A stretch of 64,000 nucleotides of DNA from Sulfuritalea sp. (GCA_023229685.1 JALNYT010000006.1:1-64000), one strand, 5' to 3'; counted from the stretch's first letter, positions 6,269 to 15,819 are shown. Translations and numbers: made by a program. Notes: a model not told the origin generated them from the sequence alone.

Positions 6269-9200
6269 TCAGTCGGAATCGGGATTGTATTCCAGACTAG
6301 CCAGAATGCCATGCGCAACATAGAGCACCGCGAGGCGCTGCGGCAGCCCCTCGGCGGCGAACAGGGCGGCATAGGATTCGAGCTGCGAGCGGTAGCGCCC
6401 GGCATGGACCGCGAGCAGCCGTAGATCGGCGGTGGGGCCCAGGTCGACCGTCTTGTAGTCGATGATCCAGCGCACGCCGTCTTCGACGAAGCAACGATCG
6501 ACGACCTGGGTTACCTGCCCGCGAAGCGGAGTCCCAGGTACGCAGAGCGCGCCGTCGTCGTTTCCGCCGACTCTTGTCAGCGCCAGTTCGGCGGCCGCGT
6601 CCTGCCGGCGGCGCAGCACCCATTGGCCATCCGCGCTGCCCAGGGTCGCCACCAGGATGCGCGCGACTCGCGCCGCCCCCGCCCGCGCCTCGGCCGGCGG
6701 CCAGCCGCGGCTGGCCAGCCAGCGCTCGAAGCCGGGCTGGCGCTCGGTCACGCGCGGCGCAGGCCATCCTTCCGGGTCTGCGGCGATCAGTTCCAGCACG
6801 GCGTGGGTCAGGGTGCCCACCGCTGCCGCCAGCGCATCGGCGGTGTCCTCGCGCGGGTCGCTGACTGATGCCGGCAGCGCGGGTGCGCGCCAGTCCGGCG
6901 GCACGGCGGGCTGCGTCAAGCGCAGCAATTGCGGCACGAAGCTGGCAAGCTCGTCGACCAGCCCGTCGCTTGCCGAGGGCTCCATGGCGGCGCCCGCGCT
7001 GGCTACCGCCCGCTCGAAATCCGCCTGGACCGCCAGCCACAGCCGCGCCAGCGGTGAAGCAGCGCGCGGTTCGACCAGCGCCCCGCCCTCCTCGCACTGC
7101 GCGACGGCGACCAGATGCAGGCGGCGCACCGCGCGCGTGGCGGCGACGTAGAGCACGCGCGCCTCCTCGTTGCGGCTGCGCTCCTTCTCCATGCGTTGCA
7201 GGAAGTCATACACGGTCGGCTCGCCGGCCGTCCTGCCGCGCCGCGGATTCACCGGCGCGGCGATCAGGCGCTCGCCCGAGGCCAGCGGAAAGCTGTCCCA
7301 TGCCAGCAGCGGCGTATCGCGTCCCGCCCCCTCGCGGTGCAGGCCGGGCAGGATCACGGTGTCGAACTCCAGCCCCTTGGCCTTGTGGATCGTCATCAAC
7401 TGCAGCCGGCCGTCGGCCTGCGCATCGGGCGCCGCATAGAGGCGGCCCATGTCGTCCTCGAGGCTGTCGAGCACGAAGCGCCCCGCCGCATCCAGAGCGT
7501 CGAGCCGATTGAAGTAGGCCTGCGCGTCGGCGGCCTCGCTCGCGCCGGCCAGGCAGGCCGGCCCGCCGAGCTTCTTCCAGGCGTCCTCGATCCAGCGCCG
7601 GCGTCGCTGCCGGCCCTGCCCGGCCAGCGCCTCGGCCAAGACCTCGCGCACGTGGCTCACGCGCCGGCGGCCATCGGCCGACAGGCGCTCGATGCGGGCG
7701 GCATCGTTCATCAGCGACCAGATCGTGGCGTCGTGATCGTCGCCGGCCAGCGCATGCAGGTCGGCCAGCGTCAGGCCGCACCAGGGCGCACGCAGGACGG
7801 CCAGCCAATGCACGCGGTCGGCGCGGTGATGCAGCGCGCGGGTCAGCGAGATCAGGTCCTGCACCGCCTGCCGCCCCGCCAGCGGCTCGATCTCGACGGC
7901 CGAGAAGCGCCAGGCGGCGCCATGGCGGCGGATCGCGGCGACCAGCGCGGCGAGGTGATCGCGGGCGCGCACCAGCACGGCGATGCTGCGGGTCGGGTCC
8001 TCGCGCCATTCGGCTTCGATCAGCGCGATGATCTGCTGCGCCTCGCCGCGGGCGCCCGCGGCGCTATCTCCTTTTGCGGCCAGCACCGGATGGATCATGA
8101 CGCCGGCCTGGGGCAGCGCATCGCGCGTGGCGGCGAACTCGCGATAGCGGATCTCGCCGCGCAGCGGATCGTCCATGGCCGGGAACACCGCGGGGAAGCT
8201 GGCGTTGATCCAGTCCACCACGGCCGGGCAGGAGCGGTTGTTGCGCGACAGGCGCAGGGGCGTCAGCCGCAGCGCGCCGATGCCGTTCTCGGCGACGCGC
8301 AGGAAGAGCCCGACGTCGGCCTTGCGGAAGCGGTAGATCGACTGCATCGGATCGCCCACCGCAAACAGCGTGCGGCCGTCATCAGGCTGCCAACCGGCGG
8401 TCAGGCGCTCGAGCAATTCGATCTGCGCCGGACTGGTGTCCTGGAATTCGTCGACCAGCAAATGGCGGATGCGGTAGTCGAGGCGCAGGCCAAGTTCCGA
8501 GGGATCGAGCTCGTCGCCCAGCGCGGCGATGGCGCGCGCCGCGAGTTCGCCGAAATCGACCTCGCCGGCCTCGCGGAACACCAGCCACAGTTCGGCGGCG
8601 GCGAGCTTCATCAGGCGGGCCAGCGCGCGCACCACGGCATCGTGGTCGTGGTCGGGCGCCGGCAGTTCGCGCAGGCGTTGCAGGGCGGCCACCGCCCCGC
8701 CATCGAGCGCGGCCAGCCTCTCCAGCATGGCGTCCTTCTGCGGCTTGAATTCCTTGCCCGCCGGGAAGCCGTTTTTCACGGTCACGGTCTTGCGCGGCTC
8801 GTCCTTCTGCGTCAGCAGCAATTCAGCCAGCGCCCGCCAGCGCGGCAGTTCCTCCGGGGTGGCGGCCAGCGCTTCGGTCCAGCCGCTCAGCGAGTTTGCC
8901 AAATTCGCTTCGCCCAGGTTGTCCGCGGCGAAGCGCGCCAGCGGCATCCACTGCCGCTGCCATGCAGCGTCGAGCACCTCGGCGACCAGCGCGAGTTCCT
9001 CGCCGACCATCTCCTGCAGCGCCTCGCCGATCGCCGACTCGGGATGGTCGAGATCGGCGCTCATTTCCCATAGCGCGCGCCATTGCTCGCGCCGCGCCAG
9101 CATCTCGGCCAGCAGCCGCGCCAGCCGCGTGACGTCGTTGTCGAGGTGCGCCAGGGCCGTCGCCACCGCTTCGGCATGCTCGCGTTCGTCTTCTCCCTTG

Positions 9201-9691
9201 CCTTCGAGATGGTCGAGCGCGCGCCGTGCGGCCTCGTCGTAATGCCGCTTGGCTTCCTCGGCCACGGCGGGCTGCGCGCCGAAGCGCGACAGCAGCGGCA
9301 TCTGCCGCGCCAGGCTGGCGCACAGCGCATCGATGGTGGTCAGGCGCAGCCGTCCCGGCTGGGTTTCGATCTGCCAGCCGAGCTCGGCCGAGCGTGCCAG
9401 CGCGGCACGCGCCAGCTCGCAGGTGATGCGCTTGTGCGCGGCCTCGGGCATCTCTGCCTGCCTTGCGAGCGCGAGGCTGTCCGCAATGCGCTGGCGCATC
9501 TCGCCGGCCGCCTTGTTGGTGAAGGTGATGGCGATGATTTCTTCGGGCTCGTCCACGATCGCCAGCAGGCGCAGATAGCGCTGCGTGAGCAGCTCGGTCT
9601 TGCCCGCCCCGGCGGGCGCCTCGACAATGAAGGAGTCGAGCTCCAGCGCGCGGCGGCGGTTGATCTCGTCTTCCCGCAGCAGATCGCTCAT
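6269..9691 (-). CDS. UvrD/RecB-type helicase-nuclease (AddA-like)
   Basis: A 1140-residue protein. Walker A is APAGAGKTEL (K31), motif Ia ITFTNKAAGEMRQRI follows, Walker B is LVDEFQDTS (about residue 415), motifs IV-VI include VGDPMQSIYRFRKADV and RVLYVAATRA, and the C-terminus has a RecB-type nuclease with WIIDYKTV (about residue 1078). With the next gene it forms the betaproteobacterial substitute for RecBCD/AddAB in double-strand break repair. Its ATG overlaps the stop of the upstream partner by 4 bp, indicating translational coupling. Oddity: residues about 1046-1059 (ALCVPGTPLRGQ), just before the nuclease core, are encoded by a 41-bp repeat that recurs inside the histidine kinase gene at 27855-27895. 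Confidence 0.9.
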   Translation of the reverse strand: MSDLLREDEINRRRALELDSFIVEAPAGAGKTELLTQRYLRLLAIVDEPEEIIAITFTNKAAGEMRQRIADSLALARQAEMPEAAHKRITCELARAALARSAELGWQIETQPGRLRLTTIDALCASLARQMPLLSRFGAQPAVAEEAKRHYDEAARRALDHLEGKGEDEREHAEAVATALAHLDNDVTRLARLLAEMLARREQWRALWEMSADLDHPESAIGEALQEMVGEELALVAEVLDAAWQRQWMPLARFAADNLGEANLANSLSGWTEALAATPEELPRWRALAELLLTQKDEPRKTVTVKNGFPAGKEFKPQKDAMLERLAALDGGAVAALQRLRELPAPDHDHDAVVRALARLMKLAAAELWLVFREAGEVDFGELAARAIAALGDELDPSELGLRLDYRIRHLLVDEFQDTSPAQIELLERLTAGWQPDDGRTLFAVGDPMQSIYRFRKADVGLFLRVAENGIGALRLTPLRLSRNNRSCPAVVDWINASFPAVFPAMDDPLRGEIRYREFAATRDALPQAGVMIHPVLAAKGDSAAGARGEAQQIIALIEAEWREDPTRSIAVLVRARDHLAALVAAIRRHGAAWRFSAVEIEPLAGRQAVQDLISLTRALHHRADRVHWLAVLRAPWCGLTLADLHALAGDDHDATIWSLMNDAARIERLSADGRRRVSHVREVLAEALAGQGRQRRRRWIEDAWKKLGGPACLAGASEAADAQAYFNRLDALDAAGRFVLDSLEDDMGRLYAAPDAQADGRLQLMTIHKAKGLEFDTVILPGLHREGAGRDTPLLAWDSFPLASGERLIAAPVNPRRGRTAGEPTVYDFLQRMEKERSRNEEARVLYVAATRAVRRLHLVAVAQCEEGGALVEPRAASPLARLWLAVQADFERAVASAGAAMEPSASDGLVDELASFVPQLLRLTQPAVPPDWRAPALPASVSDPREDTADALAAAVGTLTHAVLELIAADPEGWPAPRVTERQPGFERWLASRGWPPAEARAGAARVARILVATLGSADGQWVLRRRQDAAAELALTRVGGNDDGALCVPGTPLRGQVTQVVDRCFVEDGVRWIIDYKTVDLGPTADLRLLAVHAGRYRSQLESYAALFAAEGLPQRLAVLYVAHGILASLEYNPDSD
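6514..6554 (-). repeat. 41-bp dispersed repeat inserted in frame, copy 1
   Basis: Matches 27855-27895 at 38 of 41 positions, although the two host genes are unrelated. On the minus strand it encodes ALCVPGTPLRG within the AddA-like protein. It contains a small palindrome (CGCGAAGCG). The match is seen directly; the conclusion that it is a mobile or recombining repeat is inference. Confidence 0.75.
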
Positions 9692-12453
9692 GGCTCGCCG
9701 GCCTCATCGAATTGCTGCCGTCGCTCGGCGACGCGCAGCAGCGGGCGCACATCGCAGTACTCGATCGCCTTTTCATCGGCGAACACCACGGCGGCGATGC
9801 CGTCGCGCACTTCGCGCGCCAGCTCAGTGATGCGCTCGGCCCAGAGGCGGCGCAGCGCCTGCCAGTCGGGACATTCGTCTTCCGCGTAGCGCCTGCGCTG
9901 CGCATCAAGGGCTTTCACTTCGGGCAAGAGGCCTTCGCTTTCAGCCACGCCGAGAAAGCCCGGCTCGTCGCGCGTGACGCGGGCCAGCACCACGGCCGCC
10001 ACGGCGCGATCGGGAAAGGCCAGCGCCGCATAGATCGGCAATTGCGGTTCGGTGATGCGCTGTTCGGCCCAGCTATCGGCCGACACCTTGCGGCCGGTCT
10101 TGTAATCGATCACCACCAGTCGCCCGTCGGCGAGTTCGTCGATGCGGTCGATCACGACGCGCACCGGCAGGCCTTCGATGTCGAGTTTGTGACTCTCCTC
10201 GCAGGCGAGGACGCGGAACGGCGCGCGCTGCGCCTCGACCTCGAGCCAGACCGCGAGCAGCGCCTGCAGCCGCTCGCCTTCCAGTTGGCGCAGGCGCGGC
10301 GGCAGCGGCTCAACCGCCTCACGGTCGAATTCGGCCAGCGCATGCGCCACCACGCGCCGGATTTCCGCGCCGCGAACGGCCTCGTCCATCTGCGTCAGAT
10401 CAGCCAGGCTGCGTCCGCGCCAGAACTCCTCCAGCGCGGCATGCAGCAGCGAGCCGCGCGCCCGCGCATCGAGCCCGAAAGTCGGCGCTGGCAACACGGC
10501 GGCCCCGAGCCGATATTGATAGAAGGCCCAGGCCGGGCACACCGCCTGCGCCGTCAGCAGCGCCGTGCCGCCGCGGATGCGCTCGGCGGCGCCGACCGGC
10601 GGCGCACGCGCGTCATCGACGCGCTCCATAAATCCGTCATCGAGCCGCTGAAGCGGCTCCGGCGAGAACGGCAACACCGGTAGCGACGGCCACTCGCGGC
10701 GCAGGATTTCCGCCAGCAACGGACTGGCCCGCAGCGGCCGCTCGCCTTCGCGCTGCGCCCAGGAGAACACCACCTCGCCGGCGCTTTCGCACCACAGGGC
10801 CTGCAGGCTCTGCGCCTCCACCGCTAGGCTGTCGGCGCGCGCCGCGGGGATGCCGGCGCGCCGCTGCAGTTCGGCGGGCAGCAGCGGATTCGGCCGCGGC
10901 GCGGGCGGCCAGGCGCCTTCGTTGAGGCCCATGACCCAGAGCCCATCCACCGGACCGGCCAGGGCATCGCCCAGGCTGCAGATCTCGATCCGCGCCGGGG
11001 TCTTACGTGCGGCGGCAAAAGCCTGATCGCGACACTGCCGCTGCAGCTGGCGCAGCGCCTCGCCGCCATCGACGCGACCCAGAATGCTGTCCAGCGCGAG
11101 CAGACCGCTCAGGGCCTCGCGCAATTCGTCGCAGGCGGCGCGCTCCGTCGCCAGCAGGGCGCGCTGACCGGGCCAGCCGACGGCATCGAGCAGCCCGGCG
11201 AAGGCCTTGCCCCACGCCGACGGAAGCTGGCGGCGCGGCGCGCTGCGCACGGCTTCCAGCAGCGCACCCAGATCGGCAGCAAGGCGCGGCGCCTGCAGAG
11301 CTTCGGCCTGGCGGCCCACCGCACGCGCCAATCGCTCCAGGCTGGTTTCGGGCGGCAGCAATTCGCGCAATGCGGCTTCGAGCCGGGCACGGGCGTCGGC
11401 TTCCTCGACATCGGCCGACCAGCCGGGGCCGCAGAGCAAGGCGCCGAACTCGGCCTGCGCCACGCGCTGCGGGTGAACAAGAAGTTGCAGCAGGCGCAGG
11501 GCGACATCGACCGGCGGCTCGGCCGCCAGCGGCGACCCGGCGGCGAACGCATGGTCGCGTTCCAGCGCCGCCCAGCCGGCCCCGACCGCATTGGGATGCA
11601 GAGCGTCTTCGAGCGCGGATTCCAAGAGCCGTCGTCGCGCCGGCAAATCGGCCACGGCGATGCGCATGCGTGTAGACGCATCGCGCGCCAGCCAGCCGCG
11701 CGCCCATTTCGCCGCGGCGACGCATTCCGCTGCCGTGTCGGGCAGTTCGGCGCCGACCGCGGGCGCGCTTTCGCCGCGGCCGCAATCAAGCTGGAACAGC
11801 TCGACGCCGCGCGTCTCCAGCACCACCAGCAGGCGCGAGACCAGCGGATCGGGCGCAATGAAGCCGGCAATGCCGATGCGCGCCGGCAGGCCGCCGATGC
11901 CGCGCTCGATACACTCGATGCGCCACGCCATGACTTCATCCGCGGTGCGCCAGGTACCTTTCTGGCAGGCCGCGCCCACGGTTTCCTGCCAGCGCAAAAA
12001 GGCGCGGTATTCCTCGGTATGCAATGCCTCGGGCACCTCGACGCGCCAAGCCCGCTGCACGGACGCGGCCTCCATCGCGGCCAGCGCCATGCCTTCGCGG
12101 TCGAACAGCTCCGCCGCCGCGCCGGCGTCGCTCGCGATGGCCTGCTCCCACAAGCTGCGTTCCTGCGCGCGCGAGAGAAAAGTCCCGGGCACGCTGGCCG
12201 GCGGAATATCGCCGCGCAATAGCGCCGATGAGGTCAGGTGATCGAGCCACATCGCCGGCGTCGAACTTTGCAGCGCAGCCCAAACCGCCGCGCCGCGCGC
12301 CGCCTGCAACTCGCCGTGCGCGCGGCGCAGGCCGGTCGCCAGCCGCGCCGTGGCGCACAGCACCAGCGGCTCCGGCCCGCCGGGAAGTTCGGCCAGCGGG
12401 ACGACCTGCAGATCGGAACGAATCACCACCGGCCCCGCACGTCCGCAGCGCAT
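9688..12453 (-). CDS. PD-(D/E)XK nuclease-family DNA repair protein (AddB-like)
   Basis: A 921-residue protein resembling the 'probable DNA repair protein' family that accompanies the AddA-like helicase in betaproteobacteria. The N-terminal two thirds are an inactivated helicase-like fold (no Walker A; LWVMGLNEGAWPP is typical of AddB). The C-terminus has ARARGSLLHAALEEFW, VRVVIDRIDEL and VVIDYKTG (about residue 781), the PD-(D/E)XK nuclease residues. ATG at 12453 has no strong ribosome site, so the start is uncertain; GTG/ATT codons follow within ten residues. Its stop overlaps the start of the helicase gene (ATGA). Confidence 0.85.
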   Translation of the reverse strand: MRCGRAGPVVIRSDLQVVPLAELPGGPEPLVLCATARLATGLRRAHGELQAARGAAVWAALQSSTPAMWLDHLTSSALLRGDIPPASVPGTFLSRAQERSLWEQAIASDAGAAAELFDREGMALAAMEAASVQRAWRVEVPEALHTEEYRAFLRWQETVGAACQKGTWRTADEVMAWRIECIERGIGGLPARIGIAGFIAPDPLVSRLLVVLETRGVELFQLDCGRGESAPAVGAELPDTAAECVAAAKWARGWLARDASTRMRIAVADLPARRRLLESALEDALHPNAVGAGWAALERDHAFAAGSPLAAEPPVDVALRLLQLLVHPQRVAQAEFGALLCGPGWSADVEEADARARLEAALRELLPPETSLERLARAVGRQAEALQAPRLAADLGALLEAVRSAPRRQLPSAWGKAFAGLLDAVGWPGQRALLATERAACDELREALSGLLALDSILGRVDGGEALRQLQRQCRDQAFAAARKTPARIEICSLGDALAGPVDGLWVMGLNEGAWPPAPRPNPLLPAELQRRAGIPAARADSLAVEAQSLQALWCESAGEVVFSWAQREGERPLRASPLLAEILRREWPSLPVLPFSPEPLQRLDDGFMERVDDARAPPVGAAERIRGGTALLTAQAVCPAWAFYQYRLGAAVLPAPTFGLDARARGSLLHAALEEFWRGRSLADLTQMDEAVRGAEIRRVVAHALAEFDREAVEPLPPRLRQLEGERLQALLAVWLEVEAQRAPFRVLACEESHKLDIEGLPVRVVIDRIDELADGRLVVIDYKTGRKVSADSWAEQRITEPQLPIYAALAFPDRAVAAVVLARVTRDEPGFLGVAESEGLLPEVKALDAQRRRYAEDECPDWQALRRLWAERITELAREVRDGIAAVVFADEKAIEYCDVRPLLRVAERRQQFDEAGEP

Positions 12454-12472
12454 TCAGGAATTCCGCAGCAGA

Positions 12473-13072
12473 TCATAGGAATCCGATGGAGCGCCTGGGC
12501 TTCGACTTGCGCGTCTGACCATCGGCAATCAGCTGTTTGATGACATCGAAGATCGCCGAGAACTGCTCGTCGTATCTCATTTCCATCGCCTCGATCTTGC
12601 GCGCAAGGTCGCGATTCGAGTCCATGAGACGCCTTAACTGGACGAAGGTGCGCATGATGGCGATATTCACTTCAACCGCGCGCGGCGAACGCAGCACGCT
12701 GGAGAGCATGGCGACGCCTTGCTCGGTGAAGGCGTAAGGAAGGTACCGCCGTCCCCCTCTTCCCTTTGAGATCACAGTTTGTGATCTCAAAGACTCACCC
12801 TTTTTGCCACTCATCACGGATTGTGACGAGTGGCTATCTTTGGCATCCGATGAGGTCACAAATTGTGACCGGATGTGCTCGTACTCATCTGCCGAGACCT
12901 GAAACATGAAGTCGTCGGGAAAACGTGTGCGATTCCGTGCGACCGCTTGGTTCAATGCACGGGCTTCCACACCATACATCACGGCGAGATCGGTATCGAG
13001 TAACACCTTCTCCCCTCGGATAAAGAAGATCAGCGAGGCCAGGTTTTCCGGCTTGGGAGTGATCTTGGTCAT
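12473..13072 (-). CDS. ORF6N-domain protein
   Basis: A 199-residue protein. Residues about 12-60 form the ORF6N DNA-binding-type domain (IFFIRGEKVLLDTDLAVMYGVEARALNQAV and RFPDDFMFQ), and GGRRYLPYAFTEQGVAMLSSVL continues the conserved core. Such proteins are common in phages and bacterial chromosomes; their role is unclear, possibly regulation or defence. Between IRSQFVTSS (about residue 68) and the GGRR motif the protein is lengthened by about 35 residues of serine-rich repeats encoded by three DNA hairpins. The C-terminus is a short coiled coil. The gene stands between the nuclease gene and a small membrane ORF, all on the minus strand. Confidence 0.85.
   Translation of the reverse strand: MTKITPKPENLASLIFFIRGEKVLLDTDLAVMYGVEARALNQAVARNRTRFPDDFMFQVSADEYEHIRSQFVTSSDAKDSHSSQSVMSGKKGESLRSQTVISKGRGGRRYLPYAFTEQGVAMLSSVLRSPRAVEVNIAIMRTFVQLRRLMDSNRDLARKIEAMEMRYDEQFSAIFDVIKQLIADGQTRKSKPRRSIGFL
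12764..12875 (-). repeat. Three tandem hairpins inside the ORF6N gene
   Basis: Stem 1 (12764-12792) has 13-bp perfect arms with a 3-base loop. Stem 2 (12806-12834) has 12-bp arms with one mismatch. Stem 3 (12844-12875) has CATCC/GGATG outer arms and a GGTCACAA/TTGTGACC inner stem. Each contains a TCACA/TGTGA core. All three stay in frame and encode the variable linker of the protein. Confidence 0.8.
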
Positions 13073-13107
13073 TGAGGCTCAGTCTTTTTGGGCCACACCT
13101 TGATTGA

Positions 13108-13224
13108 TCATCCCGCCAGCGGCAGCATCAGGGCGCCGAGGGCGCACAGGGTCGTGGTGACGATGAACACGGCGAGATCGGCGGGATGGACGGGGTGCTG
13201 GGCAAATATCTGATCGACGTACAT
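13108..13224 (-). CDS. Small single-pass membrane protein, 38 residues
   Basis: ATG at 13224 is preceded by AAGGAGGAAG at ideal spacing. The product is MYVDQIFAQHPVHPADLAVF... with one hydrophobic segment (residues about 17-38) reaching the C-terminus. It lies between rmuC (ends 13271) and the ORF6N gene on the same strand. I recognise no family. The strong ribosome site and a compact hydrophobic helix make it likely to be translated despite its size. A longer in-frame start upstream overlaps rmuC and lacks a ribosome site. Confidence 0.6.
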   Translation of the reverse strand: MYVDQIFAQHPVHPADLAVFIVTTTLCALGALMLPLAG

Positions 13225-13270
13225 GAGACTTCCTCCTTGAGAATGGAGAACAGTCTGCAGGAGACAAAGC

Positions 13271-14623
13271 TCATGGCATGAGCCTGTCGTCCCTGGCCAG
13301 CAATTCGGGCGCCTGCGGCTCGCGCGGCAGCACCTCGACCGGGTTGAGGTCGGCAATCTCCTTGTCTTCGCCGGCCACCTTGAGGTCGCGGAACTTGCGG
13401 GCGGAGACCAGGACGCGCGTTTCCATCGAGGCCACGGACTTGTTGTAGGCGCCGACGGCCTCGCCGAGGTTCTTGCCGACGCGGCCCCAGTGCTCGGTCA
13501 CGGTGGCGATGCGGTCGTAAAGCTCGCGCCCGAGCAGGCTGATGCGCTCGGCATTTTCGGTCAGCGCCTGCTGCGTCCAGCCGTAGGCGACGGCGCGCAA
13601 CAGGGCGATCAGCGTGGTCGGCGTGGCGAGTATCACGCGCTGCTCGACGCCCTGCTCGATCAGCGAGGGATCGGCTTCCAGCGCGGCCGAGTAGAACATC
13701 TCGCCGGGCAGGAACAGCACGACGAAATCGGGCGACGGCTGGAACTGCTCCCAGTAGGCCTTCTGGCCGAGCTTCTTGAGGTGCTCGCGCACCTGGCGCG
13801 CGTGATCGGCCAGCTTGCGCTTCTTTTCCTCCTCGTCGGTCGCCTCCAGCGCTTCGAGGTAGGCGGCCAGCGGCGCCTTGGCGTCCACCACGATGTTCTT
13901 GCCGCCGGGCAGCTTGATGATCATGTCGGGACGCAGCCGTCCGTCCTCGGTATTGGTGCTGGCCTGTTCGAAGAAATCGCAGTGATCGAGCATGCCGGCC
14001 ATCTCGACCACGCGCTTGAGCTGCAGCTCGCCCCAGCGCCCGCGCGTTTGCGGCGCGCGCAGGGCCTTGACCAGGTTGCCGGTTTCCAGGCGCAACGCCC
14101 CCTGCGCCTCGGCCATGGCGCGCACCTGCTCGGTCAGCGTGGCGTAGGCGTCGATGCGCGACTTCTCGATGCCCTGGATTTGCAGCTCGAATTTTTCCAG
14201 CGAAACCTTGACCGGTGCCACCAGTTCGCCGATGGCCAGCTGGCGCTTGTCGAGATCGGTCCGCGCCGAGGCCAGCGCCGCCGCCTGCTGCGCTTCCAGC
14301 GTGGCGCGGGCGAGTTCGAGGAAGGACTGGTTGTTCTTCGCCAGCGCATCGGCCGAAATCACCTTGAAGGCATCGGCGAAGCTGTCGCGCGCGGCTTCCA
14401 GCGTGGCTTGCCGCTCGGCGAACAGCGCCTGGTCCTTTTCCAGTTCGGTTGCGAGCTGCGCGCACCGTATCGCCAGCGCCGACTCCTGCAGCCGCAGGGC
14501 CGCCATGTCGCTGTCCTGCCGGGCCAGCCGGGCCTGCGCGTCGCGCACGCGGCCGACGAGAAGCAGGGCAACGAGGCCGCCGCCGAGCAACAGGCCGATA
14601 ATCAGAGCGACGACAGGATCCAT
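13271..14623 (-). CDS. rmuC: RmuC-family recombination-limiting protein
   Basis: A 450-residue protein with an N-terminal membrane anchor (VVALIIGLLLGGGLVALLLVG), a long coiled coil (residues about 25-180), and the RmuC core with RGRWGELQLKRVVEMAGM, RPDMIIKLPGGKNIVVDAKAPL (nuclease-like D and K residues), FLPGEMFYSAAL and ILATPTTLIALLRAVAYGW. RmuC limits recombination at inverted repeats, probably as a membrane-tethered nuclease. It is the first gene of a minus-strand set containing the small membrane ORF. About 280 bp separate it from the divergent lipoprotein gene; I see no feature in that gap beyond likely promoters. Confidence 0.93.
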   Translation of the reverse strand: MDPVVALIIGLLLGGGLVALLLVGRVRDAQARLARQDSDMAALRLQESALAIRCAQLATELEKDQALFAERQATLEAARDSFADAFKVISADALAKNNQSFLELARATLEAQQAAALASARTDLDKRQLAIGELVAPVKVSLEKFELQIQGIEKSRIDAYATLTEQVRAMAEAQGALRLETGNLVKALRAPQTRGRWGELQLKRVVEMAGMLDHCDFFEQASTNTEDGRLRPDMIIKLPGGKNIVVDAKAPLAAYLEALEATDEEEKKRKLADHARQVREHLKKLGQKAYWEQFQPSPDFVVLFLPGEMFYSAALEADPSLIEQGVEQRVILATPTTLIALLRAVAYGWTQQALTENAERISLLGRELYDRIATVTEHWGRVGKNLGEAVGAYNKSVASMETRVLVSARKFRDLKVAGEDKEIADLNPVEVLPREPQAPELLARDDRLMP

Positions 14624-14903
14624 GTCAAACCTTTATGCACACGCGCGGAATTGCGGCTCCACATTGTCGCTTCCGGCTCGCGACTGCGCAACCTGTTACC
14701 GGCAGGCGATCACGAATATCGCCGGCGCCCCAGGGCTGCCGCATGTACTCGCGCCTTCATGATCTGTTGGCTACCGAACAGAAGGCGCCCGGGCGACCAG
14801 GTAGATTGCCGGCATGGAATCAACGCCCATCCCTTCGTACCCATTCGTACCAATTCCGGTGGAGCCGAACCGGACGCAGCCGCGCAAGCATCGCGACAGG
14901 AAT

Positions 14904-15548
14904 ATGACGCCCACAGCGCGCCATGTCGGAATTCTCTGCATCGCCTTCGCGGCGGGTTGTGCCAGCGTCAAGGAAGCGCCGCCAGTCGTGCTGGCGCAAC
15001 CAGGACCCCTGCAGGTTGCTCCCTCGCTGGTCGCACCGGGCCCGCACAGCATAGTCGCAGCCGAGCCGCCCGGAATCGCGGCGAAGGAGAAATCCAACGT
15101 CGCGCCGATTCGGACTGACATCAGTCAGAGCACTGACAAGGTCGCCCGACCGTCAGCGAAACCGCTGGCAAAACTTCCGGCCGCCGCGGTAGCCGCTGAA
15201 CAAGTACCCAAGAACGTGACCCCTGCGCCGGTTGCCAAGACGCTGGAGCCGCCGCTGGACGTGGCGGCACTGAAGCTGCGTCTGCGGGATACCAACGCGA
15301 TTGGCGTGCTCACCAAGCTCGCGCTCAAGAATCAGGTGGATGACTTGTTGAAACAGTTCCGGTCGCGCTACCTGACGGGGCAAAAGACCAGTGTCGCCAA
15401 CCTGCGGCAGCCGTATGACCTGCTGGTCCTCAAGGTGCTCACCCTGATCCAGGACGGCGACCCGCCTCTGGCCCGCACGATCTCGGGGTCGCGGGAAGCG
15501 ATCTGGGGCATCCTCGCGGATCCCGAGCAATTCAAATTAGTCAGCTAA
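14904..15548 (+). CDS. Predicted lipoprotein of unknown function
   Basis: A 214-residue protein from ATG 14904 (ACAGGAAT just before it). The signal peptide GILCIAFAAGC ends in a lipobox cysteine at about residue 19, so it should be anchored to a membrane. A long Pro/Ala/Lys-rich linker (residues about 20-115) precedes a helical C-terminal domain (LKLRLRDTNAIGVLTKLALKNQVDDLLKQFR...), which may bind cell-envelope partners. A longer frame upstream lacks a ribosome site and would hide the signal peptide. The next gene starts 16 bp after its stop, so the two are probably co-transcribed. Confidence 0.75.
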   Translation: MTPTARHVGILCIAFAAGCASVKEAPPVVLAQPGPLQVAPSLVAPGPHSIVAAEPPGIAAKEKSNVAPIRTDISQSTDKVARPSAKPLAKLPAAAVAAEQVPKNVTPAPVAKTLEPPLDVAALKLRLRDTNAIGVLTKLALKNQVDDLLKQFRSRYLTGQKTSVANLRQPYDLLVLKVLTLIQDGDPPLARTISGSREAIWGILADPEQFKLVS

Positions 15549-15564
15549 CTCCAGGAGTAGCATC

Positions 15565-15819
15565 TTGATCACACCTGCCAGGGTTTCGGCCCTCGTATTC
15601 ACGTTCGCGGCTCTTCTGGCCGGACCATCGTCGGCGGCGGAAGACGTCGCTGTGCTGAAGGACCTGACCGCCGTCATCGTGCTGCTGGGCTTGCCGTGCG
15701 AACAGGTTGTCAGTGCCAAGCAGCAAGCGGACAACAGCCACATCGCGACATGCAAGAACGGCATGCGCTACCGGGTATTCGTGAACGCGGAAGGCCGCGT
15801 CGTCGCGCAAAAACTCTAA
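15565..15819 (+). CDS. Small exported protein of unknown function
   Basis: An 84-residue product using a TTG start at 15565 with AGGAG 7 bp before it. The N-terminus (RVSALVFTFAALLAGPSSAAED) is a signal peptide with an AxA-type cleavage site near residue 24. The mature part contains two cysteines (LPCEQ and ATCKNG) that may form a disulfide, and ends RYRVFVNAEGRVVAQKL. I do not know the family. Its position directly behind the lipoprotein suggests a shared envelope role. Confidence 0.7.
   Translation: MITPARVSALVFTFAALLAGPSSAAEDVAVLKDLTAVIVLLGLPCEQVVSAKQQADNSHIATCKNGMRYRVFVNAEGRVVAQKL

Noticed and set aside
5138..9073. Long plus-strand open frames opposite the DHH and helicase genes
   Set aside because: They are antisense frames of GC-rich genes, show no domains, have no ribosome sites, and oppose well-conserved proteins.
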